A DNA stretch of 20,442 nucleotides from NCBI GenBank assembly GCA_023229765.1, contig JALNYO010000051.1, positions 1 through 20,442 of the forward strand, given 5' to 3'. The notes below the pieces were generated by a model, which made no database searches, was not told where the DNA came from, and saw only the letters and a list, made by a program, of their open reading frames with translations. Source of the DNA: Syntrophales bacterium (GTDB lineage: Bacteria; Desulfobacterota; Syntrophia; Syntrophales; UBA5619). Positions within the stretch are counted from its first letter, which is position 1, and each line of letters starts with the position of its first letter. Below are positions 13,811 to 20,442 of the stretch, piece by piece. The position numbers were made by a program, and so were the translations under genes.

Positions 13811-14713
13811 TCAGACAACCCCCATCTTCGCGAGCTGCTCCTTGATTTTCTCCTCGCTCATGAAACCCTGATTGCGGAAGATCTCCTTGCCGGTGGCGTC
13901 GAAGAACACCACCGTGGGAATCAACTGAACCTTATATTCGGAAACCAGTTGCGGGTTGTTGTTAATGTCGATGATGAGAACCTCCAGCTTGCCCATATAG
14001 TCTTTGCGAATCTTTTGCAGGATTGGTCGAAGCTGACGACACGGGATGCAACTGTTGGAGCCTAAATCGACAACCATGGGTTTGCCGCCGGCCAGGGCCT
14101 TGCGGAAGTCGCCTTCCGATTGAGTTTCCATCTCGGGAGGGATGACGGCCAGTTTCTGAAGAGCCTTCTGGTTAATCTTGATGGTGGCGCCTTTACGCAG
14201 ATCGTCGATCAGTCGCTCCGCCTCTTCACTCTGACGCTGCTGTTCGACCATCTGCCGGAGTAGCGCCATTGCCTCCTCCTTTTTGCGCCCGCCCAGCTGA
14301 TCCTTGTAGGTTTCATAGATTTGGGCAAGTTCTTCGGGGGAAACTGGCGGCAGTGTCCCCATTTTTTTGTCGAGATAGGCTGTTATGATCAAGGTCTCCG
14401 CGTCCTGCGCTACACCAGGGGTGGACGCGCCATTTCCCGCAGGCGCAGCAATGCCTTCCTTCTTGGCCGCTTGCAGCAGCAGGGCTTTGTTGATGAGGAT
14501 ATCGAGCAATTTGCCGGGATTTTCCTTAGCCACCTCCCGGTAGTTGGGTTCGATCGTTTTCAGCTCCTTTTGGAAACCGGCGACGAGGATATTCTCGCCG
14601 TTTACCGTCGCGAGCGCCGGGTTTCCGAGGGGACCGATCGTAAAAAGATAGGCGACGACGGCGGCGATCATCACCACCAAAGCCAGGATTGAGATTTTAA
14701 ATTTATTTGTCAT
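13811..14713 (-). CDS. Membrane-anchored thioredoxin-fold protein with SurA-like N-terminal region
   Basis: Predicted extracytoplasmic thiol-disulfide oxidoreductase, 300 residues from ATG 14711-14713, which follows GAAAGGACATTTG; an upstream TTG would overlap that site. A membrane anchor (about 7-26) leads into LATVNGENI and a helical segment with LLDILINKALLLQAAKK, resembling the N-terminal chaperone region of SurA/PpiD proteins. A Gln/Glu-rich helical stretch follows (about 125-175). The C-terminal thioredoxin domain (about 200-300) has Cys222-Ile-Pro-Cys225 and the cis-Pro266 in LIPTVVFF. No proline-isomerase domain is present. The combination suggests a periplasmic chaperone-like scaffold that presents a redox centre to partner proteins, which is an inference. 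It lies upstream of the ArsR-type gene. The thioredoxin call is firm; the SurA likeness is moderate. Confidence 0.85.
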   Translation of the reverse strand: MTNKFKISILALVVMIAAVVAYLFTIGPLGNPALATVNGENILVAGFQKELKTIEPNYREVAKENPGKLLDILINKALLLQAAKKEGIAAPAGNGASTPGVAQDAETLIITAYLDKKMGTLPPVSPEELAQIYETYKDQLGGRKKEEAMALLRQMVEQQRQSEEAERLIDDLRKGATIKINQKALQKLAVIPPEMETQSEGDFRKALAGGKPMVVDLGSNSCIPCRQLRPILQKIRKDYMGKLEVLIIDINNNPQLVSEYKVQLIPTVVFFDATGKEIFRNQGFMSEEKIKEQLAKMGVV

Positions 14714-14935
14714 CAAATGTCCTTTCAACTTGTTTTAATATCTTCAGGTGGGATACGCCGGAGTATCATAAGTTAACCTGTCCATTAAACCGGGAGCGTG
14801 GAAGGGAAACGGGGGGATCTCTACAATAAATCCCGAAAGCCCACGGATGTGCCGTCGGGGTCAACAGGGCCGAGCAGGCGCCCAAGATTTACTTTTCTGG
14901 AACGACCGTATATTTCTTCGCGGCTATATATTCGT

Positions 14936-14960
14936 GAAGATATCTTGTCAAGATATTCTT
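14936..14960. repeat. AAGATAT inverted/direct repeat in the gap after the DUF362 gene
   Basis: ATATCTT (14940-14946), three bases, AAGATAT (14950-14956) forms a 7-bp palindrome. AAGATAT is also present as a direct repeat at 14938-14944 and 14950-14956. It lies between the DUF362-ferredoxin gene and the membrane thioredoxin gene, which start in the same direction. It could be an operator for the thioredoxin-arsR pair. No T run follows, so it is not a typical terminator. The rest of the 269-base gap shows nothing recognisable. Confidence 0.3.
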
Positions 14961-14982
14961 TCCGGACGTAGCATATCCAGAT

Positions 14983-16059
14983 TTACATGGGCGGGCGCAG
15001 TGACATGGCCTTTTCCGGACAAATCTCCTGACAACAAAAGCAGGCGATGCATTTGTCGGCTGAAACTTCTGGAAAGTCTTTATTCATGGACAATGCGCCG
15101 ACCGGACATTGCGCTATGCAGGCGCCGCATGCTGTACACAGCGCCGGATCGGCCTGGGGGCGTAGCGTCGTCCGGCTGTGCAAAAAATCCTGGACATTAA
15201 CATTGCTGGCAATAGCGCTGCCGCTGAGCGGCGGCAACTTGAAGTCGGGTATGCGCAGCAACTTGCCATCTATCTGGATTTGTTCGATGTCAAAATTTCC
15301 CAGCCCGAGTTTTTTGGCCCACTGAAGAAAGGGGAGCTGCGCCGGCTCGCAACCCATCATATAGGCGACCACTGCATCCAGGGCGACCGCATTGTCGGAG
15401 GCCAGGATCAGACCGATGTCGCGCAGGTCTGGCGAAGCGGGGCCGTTGCCCTCCATGCCGACCACCGCATCCATGATGAACAAATCGGGCACGCGCAGCC
15501 GGAAAACTTCGACAACCAACTCCTGAAAACGCTTCGGGTTGCCGGCGGCCTTGTGCAGCATGGCTTTTTGAGCGCCGGGCAGGAAGCCATAGCTGTTTTT
15601 TATGGCGCCCGTCATCACCGTCAACCCATGGGTTTTGAATTTGGGCAGGCTGATGATCACGTCGGCATCGAGCACTGCCTGGGAGATGCTGACCTCGGGC
15701 ATAAAGCTTTGGTTGAAAGCCACCTTGCGGGCGTCGTTGCCGATATTTTGATAGTATCCTTTGGCGGCAGCCATCAACCCGGTTTGCTTAAAACAGGCTT
15801 CGTTGGCGCCATATCCGAAAATACCGGGATTATCTCCGACCACAAGAGCGGCAGGCCCCATGCTTTCCACTTTTTCCACAACGGCCCTCAGTACGGCTGG
15901 ATTGGTGACCACTCCTTCTTCCGCCGCCGACCCCCGCAGCAGGTTGGGCTTGATCAGCACCTTCTTGCCTTGCAGCGCCAAGGGGAAGAGCGCAAAAGCC
16001 TTATCAACAGCGGGTCTAACCGTGTCGTAGGCAGCGGGATGGATCATGACTCTGGGCAT
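14983..16059 (-). CDS. DUF362 domain protein with two C-terminal [4Fe-4S] ferredoxin motifs
   Basis: Iron-sulfur protein of unknown function, common in anaerobes, 358 residues. Residues 1-295 form the DUF362 domain, with KKVLIKPNLL, then VVGDNPG, then SLPKFKTHGLTVMTGAIKN, then LDAVVAYMMG. Residues 305-350 carry two clusters: Cys308-x2-Cys311-x2-Cys314-x3-Cys318-Pro and Cys337-x2-Cys340-x2-Cys343-x3-Cys347-Pro, each binding [4Fe-4S]. There is no signal peptide, so it is cytoplasmic. The ATG follows ACAGGAGGTGTT. It lies downstream of an iron-sulfur flavoprotein gene and may exchange electrons with it, an inference from proximity. A terminator-like palindrome lies between the two, so they may be separate transcripts. 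Confidence 0.92.
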   Translation of the reverse strand: MPRVMIHPAAYDTVRPAVDKAFALFPLALQGKKVLIKPNLLRGSAAEEGVVTNPAVLRAVVEKVESMGPAALVVGDNPGIFGYGANEACFKQTGLMAAAKGYYQNIGNDARKVAFNQSFMPEVSISQAVLDADVIISLPKFKTHGLTVMTGAIKNSYGFLPGAQKAMLHKAAGNPKRFQELVVEVFRLRVPDLFIMDAVVGMEGNGPASPDLRDIGLILASDNAVALDAVVAYMMGCEPAQLPFLQWAKKLGLGNFDIEQIQIDGKLLRIPDFKLPPLSGSAIASNVNVQDFLHSRTTLRPQADPALCTACGACIAQCPVGALSMNKDFPEVSADKCIACFCCQEICPEKAMSLRPPM

Positions 16060-16096
16060 AACACCTCCTGTAACGGGCCTGTTCCCAAAAATATTG

Positions 16097-16109
16097 CGGC
16101 TTCAAGCCG
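16097..16109 (-). terminator. Short palindrome flanked by A/T runs after the flavoprotein gene
   Basis: CGGCT-TCA-AGCCG, flanked by AAAATATTG on the left and AAAATTTTT on the right, gives a 5-bp G+C-rich stem. On the minus strand the stem is followed by CAATATTTTT. It lies 60 bases after the flavoprotein stop and 40 bases before the DUF362 start. It would work as a weak intrinsic terminator between the two genes. Confidence 0.45.
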
Positions 16110-16168
16110 AAAATTTTTGAGGCGGCCGTCCTTTATAGAGCTTCAATGTCGGGCATCGCCCTTAAAAT

Positions 16169-16738
16169 TCATTCTGCGGCCAGTTTTTTCCCCAGAGCAA
16201 ACGCCTCTTGCATCACTTTTTCGTTGGAGCGAATCTCTCCGGCATCCATGGCGCTGCCATAGACCATCCCGATAATCGGGGATTCCGTATAGCCATAGGC
16301 GTCCTGGAAAGTTCTTAAGGCATTGACGCAGCCGGATTTCACCGGATCTTCGTCGCCGTATGTCATGGCGATGGCAATCCTTTTTTCCCGGAAGGGATCG
16401 CTGTTATAGGCAGGAAGTGCAAAACACCTGTCCATAAAGATTTTGGTCTGCGCCGACATTGTGAACCAGTAAACAGGGCTGGCGATGACCCAGGCGTCAG
16501 CTTCAATAAGCTTCAAATAGATATCCTGCATATCATCCTGAATGGCACAGCCCTTGCTGCCTTTCTTCTGGCAACTCATGCAGGCTCTGCAGGGAGCGAT
16601 ATTCTTCCCCTGCAGGTAAATGGTTTCCACTATCTTCGCCTTTCCTGCCTTTGCTCCCTTGATGATCTGATCCGCCAAAATGGCGCTGTTGCCTTTTTTC
16701 CGCGGACTTCCCAAAAGTACCAGAACTTTTTTGCTCAT
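16169..16738 (-). CDS. Iron-sulfur flavoprotein / NADPH-dependent FMN reductase family
   Basis: Flavodoxin-fold FMN protein with one [4Fe-4S] cluster, thought to carry electrons or reduce oxygen species in anaerobes. It has 189 residues. The FMN phosphate loop is GSPRKKGNS (10-18), and the ASPVYWFTMSAQTKIFMDR block is typical of the family. The compact motif Cys50-x2-Cys53-x2-Cys56-x7-Cys64 is the cluster-binding site of Isf proteins and separates it from plain FMN reductases. The ATG follows GGGAGGCGCCATT. The neighbours are a thioesterase upstream and DUF362-ferredoxin downstream. The physiological donor and acceptor are not evident. Confidence 0.9.
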   Translation of the reverse strand: MSKKVLVLLGSPRKKGNSAILADQIIKGAKAGKAKIVETIYLQGKNIAPCRACMSCQKKGSKGCAIQDDMQDIYLKLIEADAWVIASPVYWFTMSAQTKIFMDRCFALPAYNSDPFREKRIAIAMTYGDEDPVKSGCVNALRTFQDAYGYTESPIIGMVYGSAMDAGEIRSNEKVMQEAFALGKKLAAE

Positions 16739-16826
16739 AATGGCGCCTCCCAGTTTCTTTGTATTTTCATAGTTGGCTGATTGGTAAAACTTTTTCCCGG
16801 CAGATGCAAGATAAAGAATGGTTGAT

Positions 16827-17231
16827 TTACGCCAATTGCACCTCGTCTGATTTTAATGCCTGCATCAGCTCTTTAGGAAACCGGCGCGCCTTTTGCCCAG
16901 GTCCGAGGCAGGCCAGCGTTACTCTTGCATCTACGAGCGTTTTCCCGTCTGCAACACGCACCACCTTTTGCTTCAGGGTGCAGGTTGCGCCGGCGATTTC
17001 CTGCACAGCGGTTTCAATCCGGATGAGATCATCCAGTATGGCCGGCGCGAGATAGTCGATCTCCAGCCGCATTACGGGTATCAGATATCCCTGTTTTTGG
17101 AGCGCCAGAACGGAAAAACCTCGTTCCCGCAGGAATTCCGATCGCCCCTGCTCAAGATAACGCAGGTAATTGGCGTAATAAACCACTCCGCCGGCATCCG
17201 TGTCTTCATAGTAAATCCGTTGTTCCGTCAT
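16827..17231 (-). CDS. YbgC/4HBT-type hotdog acyl-CoA thioesterase
   Basis: Hydrolyses acyl-CoA thioesters in the cytoplasm. It has 134 residues, the normal size of one hotdog fold. YYEDTDAGGVVYYANYLRY (7-25) contains the catalytic Asp12, equivalent to Asp18 of E. coli YbgC. The His of the usual VVYHA is replaced by Tyr19, a variation seen in some relatives. The ending KARRFPKEL is also family-like. There are no tol-pal genes nearby, so the tol-linked role of YbgC is not supported here. The ribosome binding site is weak (CGGAACGGCC before the ATG). It starts 72 bases after the kinase gene and 88 bases before the flavoprotein. The substrate is unknown. Confidence 0.88.
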   Translation of the reverse strand: MTEQRIYYEDTDAGGVVYYANYLRYLEQGRSEFLRERGFSVLALQKQGYLIPVMRLEIDYLAPAILDDLIRIETAVQEIAGATCTLKQKVVRVADGKTLVDARVTLACLGPGQKARRFPKELMQALKSDEVQLA

Positions 17232-17303
17232 GGCCGTTCCGTCAATTATGGGCAGTAAATAACCTCAACCTTTTTGCAGATCATTCCGTTTTGGACAGCG
17301 ACT

Positions 17304-19997
17304 CTATTTTTGTTTTTCTGCCGCCTGTTTTATATCCATAGCTTTTCGCACAGCCAGCCCAAGCTTCTCTTTGATATAGGGTTTTCGCACGTAGGCTGCG
17401 GCTCCGAGCCCTGCGGCGACTTTCACCCTGTCTGACTCCGAAAAACCGCTCACGATAATCGCCTTCTGCCGGGGATGGATTTCGATGACTTGCCTGTAGG
17501 TCTCCAGCCCATCCATGCCCGGGTCCATGATCATGTCCAGAACCAGCAAATCCACTTCGCGCCCTTTCAGGTAATCCACAGCTTCTTCCCCGCCGGCAGC
17601 GCTTATAACCTGGTAGTTTAGCGTTCTGAGCATATTTGACGCCAACTCGCGCTGCTCTTTTACATCATCCACCACCAGAATGGTTTCACCTTTGCCCATG
17701 TATTCGGAAATTGCTGCAGCCGCGGCTTCAGTCGTGATTTCTTCCCTTGTTACCGGAAAATAAAGGGTAAAGACGCTCCCCTTTCCTGCTTCACTCTGCA
17801 CATTGATGTAGCCATTGTGATCCTTAACGGTTCCCCAGACAACGGCCAGACCCAAACCTGTGCCGCTTCGGCCCATAATCTTCTTCGTGTAAAAGGGTTC
17901 AAATATCCTTTTCAGATCTTTTTCCGCTATTCCCTGACCAGTATCGGATACGGAAAGAACGACATAGTCTCCTTCGCGGATCTGGTCATAGCCATGAAGC
18001 GGTTTGTCCAGATACTGGTTGGTTGTCTTTATGGCAACTATGCCGCCTTTAGGCATGGCCTCACCCGCATTGGAAAGCAGATTGTAGAGCGACTTGCCGA
18101 GATGCACGGAAGATCCGGAGATGTTAAGCAGATCCGGTTCCAGATCGGTTTCGATTGTTACCGCGGGATGGTGGGCGGACAGATTCGCAAATTCCGGCGA
18201 CTGTTGACAGTCAGCGATAATCTTGTTCAGGTTAAGAATGGTTCTACCCTGGACCCCCCTTCTGGCTAAGGTCAGCAGATCGTCCACGATCGCGGCCGCC
18301 TTCATGCCCCCTTTCATCACATTTTCCAAACTATGCCGGAGGGGGCTTGCTTTATCCACGCTTTCGAGGAGCAACTCGGAATAGCCGACGATAACGCCGA
18401 GGACATTGTTGAGATCGTGGGCGACCCCGCCCGCCAAAGTTCCCAGAGACTCCATCTTCTCCGCCCGCTGGAGACGTTCAACGAGGCTTCGTTTTTCCTC
18501 TTCCGTCTTCTTGCGCTCTGTAATATCTCTCGCAATGCCCCGAAATCCTGTGGGTTGCTCCTTGTTGTCCCGGATGAGTGATATGGAAACCTCGACATCT
18601 CTGCGGGAACCGTCTTTTCTGATAACCTGCCATTCAAAGTTTTTTATCGATTTGCCTGTTCGATAGACCTGGTTGTATGCTTGATAAGCCTTTTGGGCAT
18701 TTTCCGCGTCCGCATACTGTCTGTTATTCATCCCCAACAACTCTTCTCTTGCATAGCCAAGCATCCTGCGCACGGGCTCGTTGAAAAAGGTGAAGCTTCC
18801 GTGCAGATCCACCTCATTATAACCGTCCTCAATATCCTCAATAATTGTTCTATACCTTTCCTCGCTTTGCTTGGTTGCTTCTTCCTCTTGCCGCAGGGTT
18901 TCCAGCAGGCGATTGAATCCGCCAATCAGTTCGCCGATTTCGTCTTTTCTGGTGACGACCAGAGGCGTCTTTGTATCGGACAGGGTTGCCAGTGTTTTAA
19001 CCGTGGCAAACATCGGCGCCAGTTGTCTCCTTAATATCCACCAAAGCAGGCCGCCTGTGAGCAGGGTGAGGAACACCGCCGCCAATTGCCCGTGGAACAG
19101 CATTTTGCGGATAGGAGAGAAGGCTTCTTCAGTGGGCAGGAGAGCCGCCAAGCGCCAGCCTGAAACAGGAATGTTTTTGCCCGAGGCTATCACTTCTATG
19201 CCATAGGGATTGACGAAAACGGCAGAGCCGTCATATCCTTGAAGAAAACGATCCAGTTGGGGGTTGACGCCCGGGGCGGGGAGCGTTTTCATGATGCGAC
19301 TCTTGTCAGTGGCAGTAACAATAAGCCGTTCCTGGGGGATAAGAAGCAGATAACCGCCGGTCTTGCCGTAGCGTTGCTCAGTTACCTGGTCTAAATAATT
19401 GGGCAGACGCAGGTCGGTTACCCCGCCAATTACGCCGATCACCTTTCCCTGTTTATCGTGAATAGGCGCCCCGATGACAAAGGCCGGCGCATGCATCAGC
19501 TTGCTCATGACCGGTCTGCCGAATGTTACCTTTCCTTCCCGGAGCGGGCCGATAACGTAATCCCTTTCGCTGAAATTTGCCCCAAGGCGCTTGGGTAGGT
19601 GCGGAAACTCGGCAATCACTGTTCCATCAAGACCTGCGACAGCGACGCCATTATTAAACAGGGAATAAAAAACCGGCTGGTCTTCCAGCATCGCCTGCAG
19701 GGCCTTGGGATTGCTGAGCATGGCCGGGGTAATTTTTGCGGCAATTGTTTGGAGCGCTTCCACACGGGCGCTGAATTCGGCATTTACCTCTTCGGCGATA
19801 AAAGAAACAGTTGCGAACTGTTGATCGTATAGTAGATTTTCCATATCCCCTTTTAGAACCTGGTTGGCATAAAAGACCAGCGACCAGAGGCCCAAAAGGA
19901 AAGTGACCAGCGTTAAGACAAGCAGCCTTGTTTTTAGCGACCGACAGCGAAAGATTGCACCAAAAGCCTCTCTAAGTCTATGTGAATTGGTCGCCAT
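17304..19997 (-). CDS. Hybrid sensor histidine kinase: dCache, HAMP, PAS, HisKA, HATPase, receiver
   Basis: Membrane sensor kinase of 897 residues. Order: helix 1 (about 24-45), extracytoplasmic double Cache domain (about 50-295), helix 2 (about 303-322), HAMP (about 323-375), PAS (about 378-497), dimerisation/phosphoacceptor domain with His527 in GGVAHDLNNVLG, ATPase domain with Asn643 (N box), DTGQGI (685-690) and GTGLGL (712-717), and a C-terminal receiver with acidic pair Asp777/778, phospho-acceptor Asp821, Ser850 and Lys872. All key residues are present. There is no Hpt or DNA-binding output domain, and no partner response regulator is in the window, so its target is unknown. The start has only a weak ribosome binding site (GAGAGG about 13 nt upstream). 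It is the first of six genes running left on the minus strand. Confidence 0.93.
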   Translation of the reverse strand: MATNSHRLREAFGAIFRCRSLKTRLLVLTLVTFLLGLWSLVFYANQVLKGDMENLLYDQQFATVSFIAEEVNAEFSARVEALQTIAAKITPAMLSNPKALQAMLEDQPVFYSLFNNGVAVAGLDGTVIAEFPHLPKRLGANFSERDYVIGPLREGKVTFGRPVMSKLMHAPAFVIGAPIHDKQGKVIGVIGGVTDLRLPNYLDQVTEQRYGKTGGYLLLIPQERLIVTATDKSRIMKTLPAPGVNPQLDRFLQGYDGSAVFVNPYGIEVIASGKNIPVSGWRLAALLPTEEAFSPIRKMLFHGQLAAVFLTLLTGGLLWWILRRQLAPMFATVKTLATLSDTKTPLVVTRKDEIGELIGGFNRLLETLRQEEEATKQSEERYRTIIEDIEDGYNEVDLHGSFTFFNEPVRRMLGYAREELLGMNNRQYADAENAQKAYQAYNQVYRTGKSIKNFEWQVIRKDGSRRDVEVSISLIRDNKEQPTGFRGIARDITERKKTEEEKRSLVERLQRAEKMESLGTLAGGVAHDLNNVLGVIVGYSELLLESVDKASPLRHSLENVMKGGMKAAAIVDDLLTLARRGVQGRTILNLNKIIADCQQSPEFANLSAHHPAVTIETDLEPDLLNISGSSVHLGKSLYNLLSNAGEAMPKGGIVAIKTTNQYLDKPLHGYDQIREGDYVVLSVSDTGQGIAEKDLKRIFEPFYTKKIMGRSGTGLGLAVVWGTVKDHNGYINVQSEAGKGSVFTLYFPVTREEITTEAAAAAISEYMGKGETILVVDDVKEQRELASNMLRTLNYQVISAAGGEEAVDYLKGREVDLLVLDMIMDPGMDGLETYRQVIEIHPRQKAIIVSGFSESDRVKVAAGLGAAAYVRKPYIKEKLGLAVRKAMDIKQAAEKQK

Positions 19998-20176
19998 TTT
20001 TTACCGTAGCCTCTCTTTAATAAATTCTCCTATGGCTGACGATTCATATCACACTGATTGAGAGAATAAAATAATTGAATTTGGCATTGATAAACAAATA
20101 CAAGGGTGCAATATTACAGGATACTGCAAAAAGCGCCTCGACCGTAAGAGCAAATGAACCCTCATGCTGACCTGAA

Positions 20177-20219
20177 TGACAATGGGGAGTTAGCCGTAAG
20201 CTCCATCTCCCCATTGTCA
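20177..20219. repeat. Perfect 13-bp inverted repeat with 17-nt loop
   Basis: TGACAATGGGGAG (20177-20189) and CTCCCCATTGTCA (20207-20219) are exact reverse complements. On the plus strand AAGCAAAAAATT follows; on the minus strand no T run follows. It therefore lacks the T tract of a standard terminator in either direction. It might be a terminator for an unseen gene, a repetitive extragenic element or the end of a small mobile element. Confidence 0.6.
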
Positions 20220-20284
20220 AAGCAAAAAATTATATATCCATCGTTACGACGCCCTGAGCCTTCCCCACCGTACCGGGAAAACGA

Positions 20285-20398
20285 TCAAGACCGTTCTGTA
20301 AAATATTTGCACAAGGGTAAACACCTTATTCTCTCGATCTTGCCCATCCTGGCTTCGATTCGCTTGCGCGAAACGGTAATGACGGTCTTGACCTCCAT
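20285..20398 (-). CDS. Possible 37-aa ORF, not recognised
   Basis: ATG at 20396-20398 opens a frame beginning MEVKTVITVSRKRIEARMGK and ending CKYFTERS before TGA. The first 25 residues look protein-like and basic. No ribosome binding site is visible upstream. The start and end of the frame coincide with the inverted pair CAAGACCGT/ACGGTCTTG. It could be the truncated start of a gene or a chance frame inside a structured element. Confidence 0.15.
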   Translation of the reverse strand: MEVKTVITVSRKRIEARMGKIERIRCLPLCKYFTERS

Positions 20399-20442
20399 GG
20401 TGGCTATTACTCAAATGCTTATAATAACTTATCTTAGATCAC

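Larger units (their letters stand above)
19998..20442. other. Right-end intergenic region without a recognised gene
   Basis: About 445 bases with no supported gene. The first 150 bases upstream of the kinase are AT-rich and probably hold its promoter; no convincing -35/-10 pair was found. A perfect inverted repeat (20177-20219) and a 9-base inverted pair (CAAGACCGT at 20286-20294 and ACGGTCTTG at 20382-20390) lie further right. GAGAGAATAA near 20059 also recurs inverted (TTATTCTCTC) near 20327. These could belong to a decayed small element or a structured RNA. Confidence 0.4.

Noticed and set aside
15178..16275. 365-codon plus-strand frame
   Set aside because: Antisense to the DUF362-ferredoxin gene, whose cysteine motifs and ribosome binding site are clear.
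16827..17231. Tol-Pal-linked YbgC assignment
   Set aside because: The hotdog thioesterase call holds, but no tolQ, tolR, tolA, tolB or pal genes are nearby, so a gene symbol and Tol role were not assigned.

Overview
The window looks like the chromosome of an anaerobic or microaerophilic, probably Desulfobacterota-type (sulfate-reducer/syntroph-like) bacterium. The basis is a two-iron desulfoferrodoxin, a DUF362-ferredoxin protein, an iron-sulfur flavoprotein, a c-type-heme sensory protein and long multidomain c-di-GMP enzymes. This placement is an inference from gene families; there is no rRNA or marker gene in the window.

Left part (1-2130, all minus strand): an oxidative and envelope stress block. 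In transcription order it holds decayed lmo0937-type and BON-domain genes, a decayed or amber-interrupted small gene, a CsbD-like gene overlapping a DUF3309 membrane peptide, desulfoferrodoxin (superoxide reductase), an unrecognised small ORF and the N-terminus of a large-subunit catalase (KatE type) that runs off the window. The intact genes have strong ribosome binding sites. The lmo0937, BON and 56-codon genes carry stop codons, a frameshift or truncation, so part of this block is degenerating.

Middle (2130-6325): a rearranged zone. A SemiSWEET sugar-transporter gene on the plus strand is cut after its PQ-loop helix. Next to it lies a complete, G+C-rich P3A-type proton-efflux ATPase on the minus strand. 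Then comes the 5' part of a group II intron reverse transcriptase that stops before the catalytic YADD region. The reverse-transcriptase fragment ends 4 nt before the next gene.

Centre (6328-13324, plus strand): three consecutive c-di-GMP genes with different sensors. These are a di-heme-c/HAMP/GAF/GGDEF cyclase, a CHASE-like/GGDEF cyclase and a periplasmic-binding-protein/PAS/GGDEF/EAL protein. The GGDEF domain of the third lacks the usual first metal-binding Asp while its EAL motifs are complete, so the cluster may pair two synthases with one hydrolase.

Right part (13395-19997, minus strand, converging on the c-di-GMP genes): a hybrid sensor histidine kinase, a YbgC-like thioesterase, an iron-sulfur flavoprotein, a DUF362-ferredoxin protein, a membrane-anchored thioredoxin with a SurA-like N-terminal region, and an ArsR-family repressor with metal/metalloid-type cysteines. 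The last 445 bases hold no recognised gene but contain a 13-bp perfect inverted repeat and a longer-range inverted repeat. I saw no tRNA, rRNA, CRISPR array or complete insertion sequence. I did not find a clear-cut undescribed system; the most noteworthy items are the sensory c-di-GMP cluster, the GGDEF substitution, the decay/insertion scars and the membrane thioredoxin-ArsR pair.
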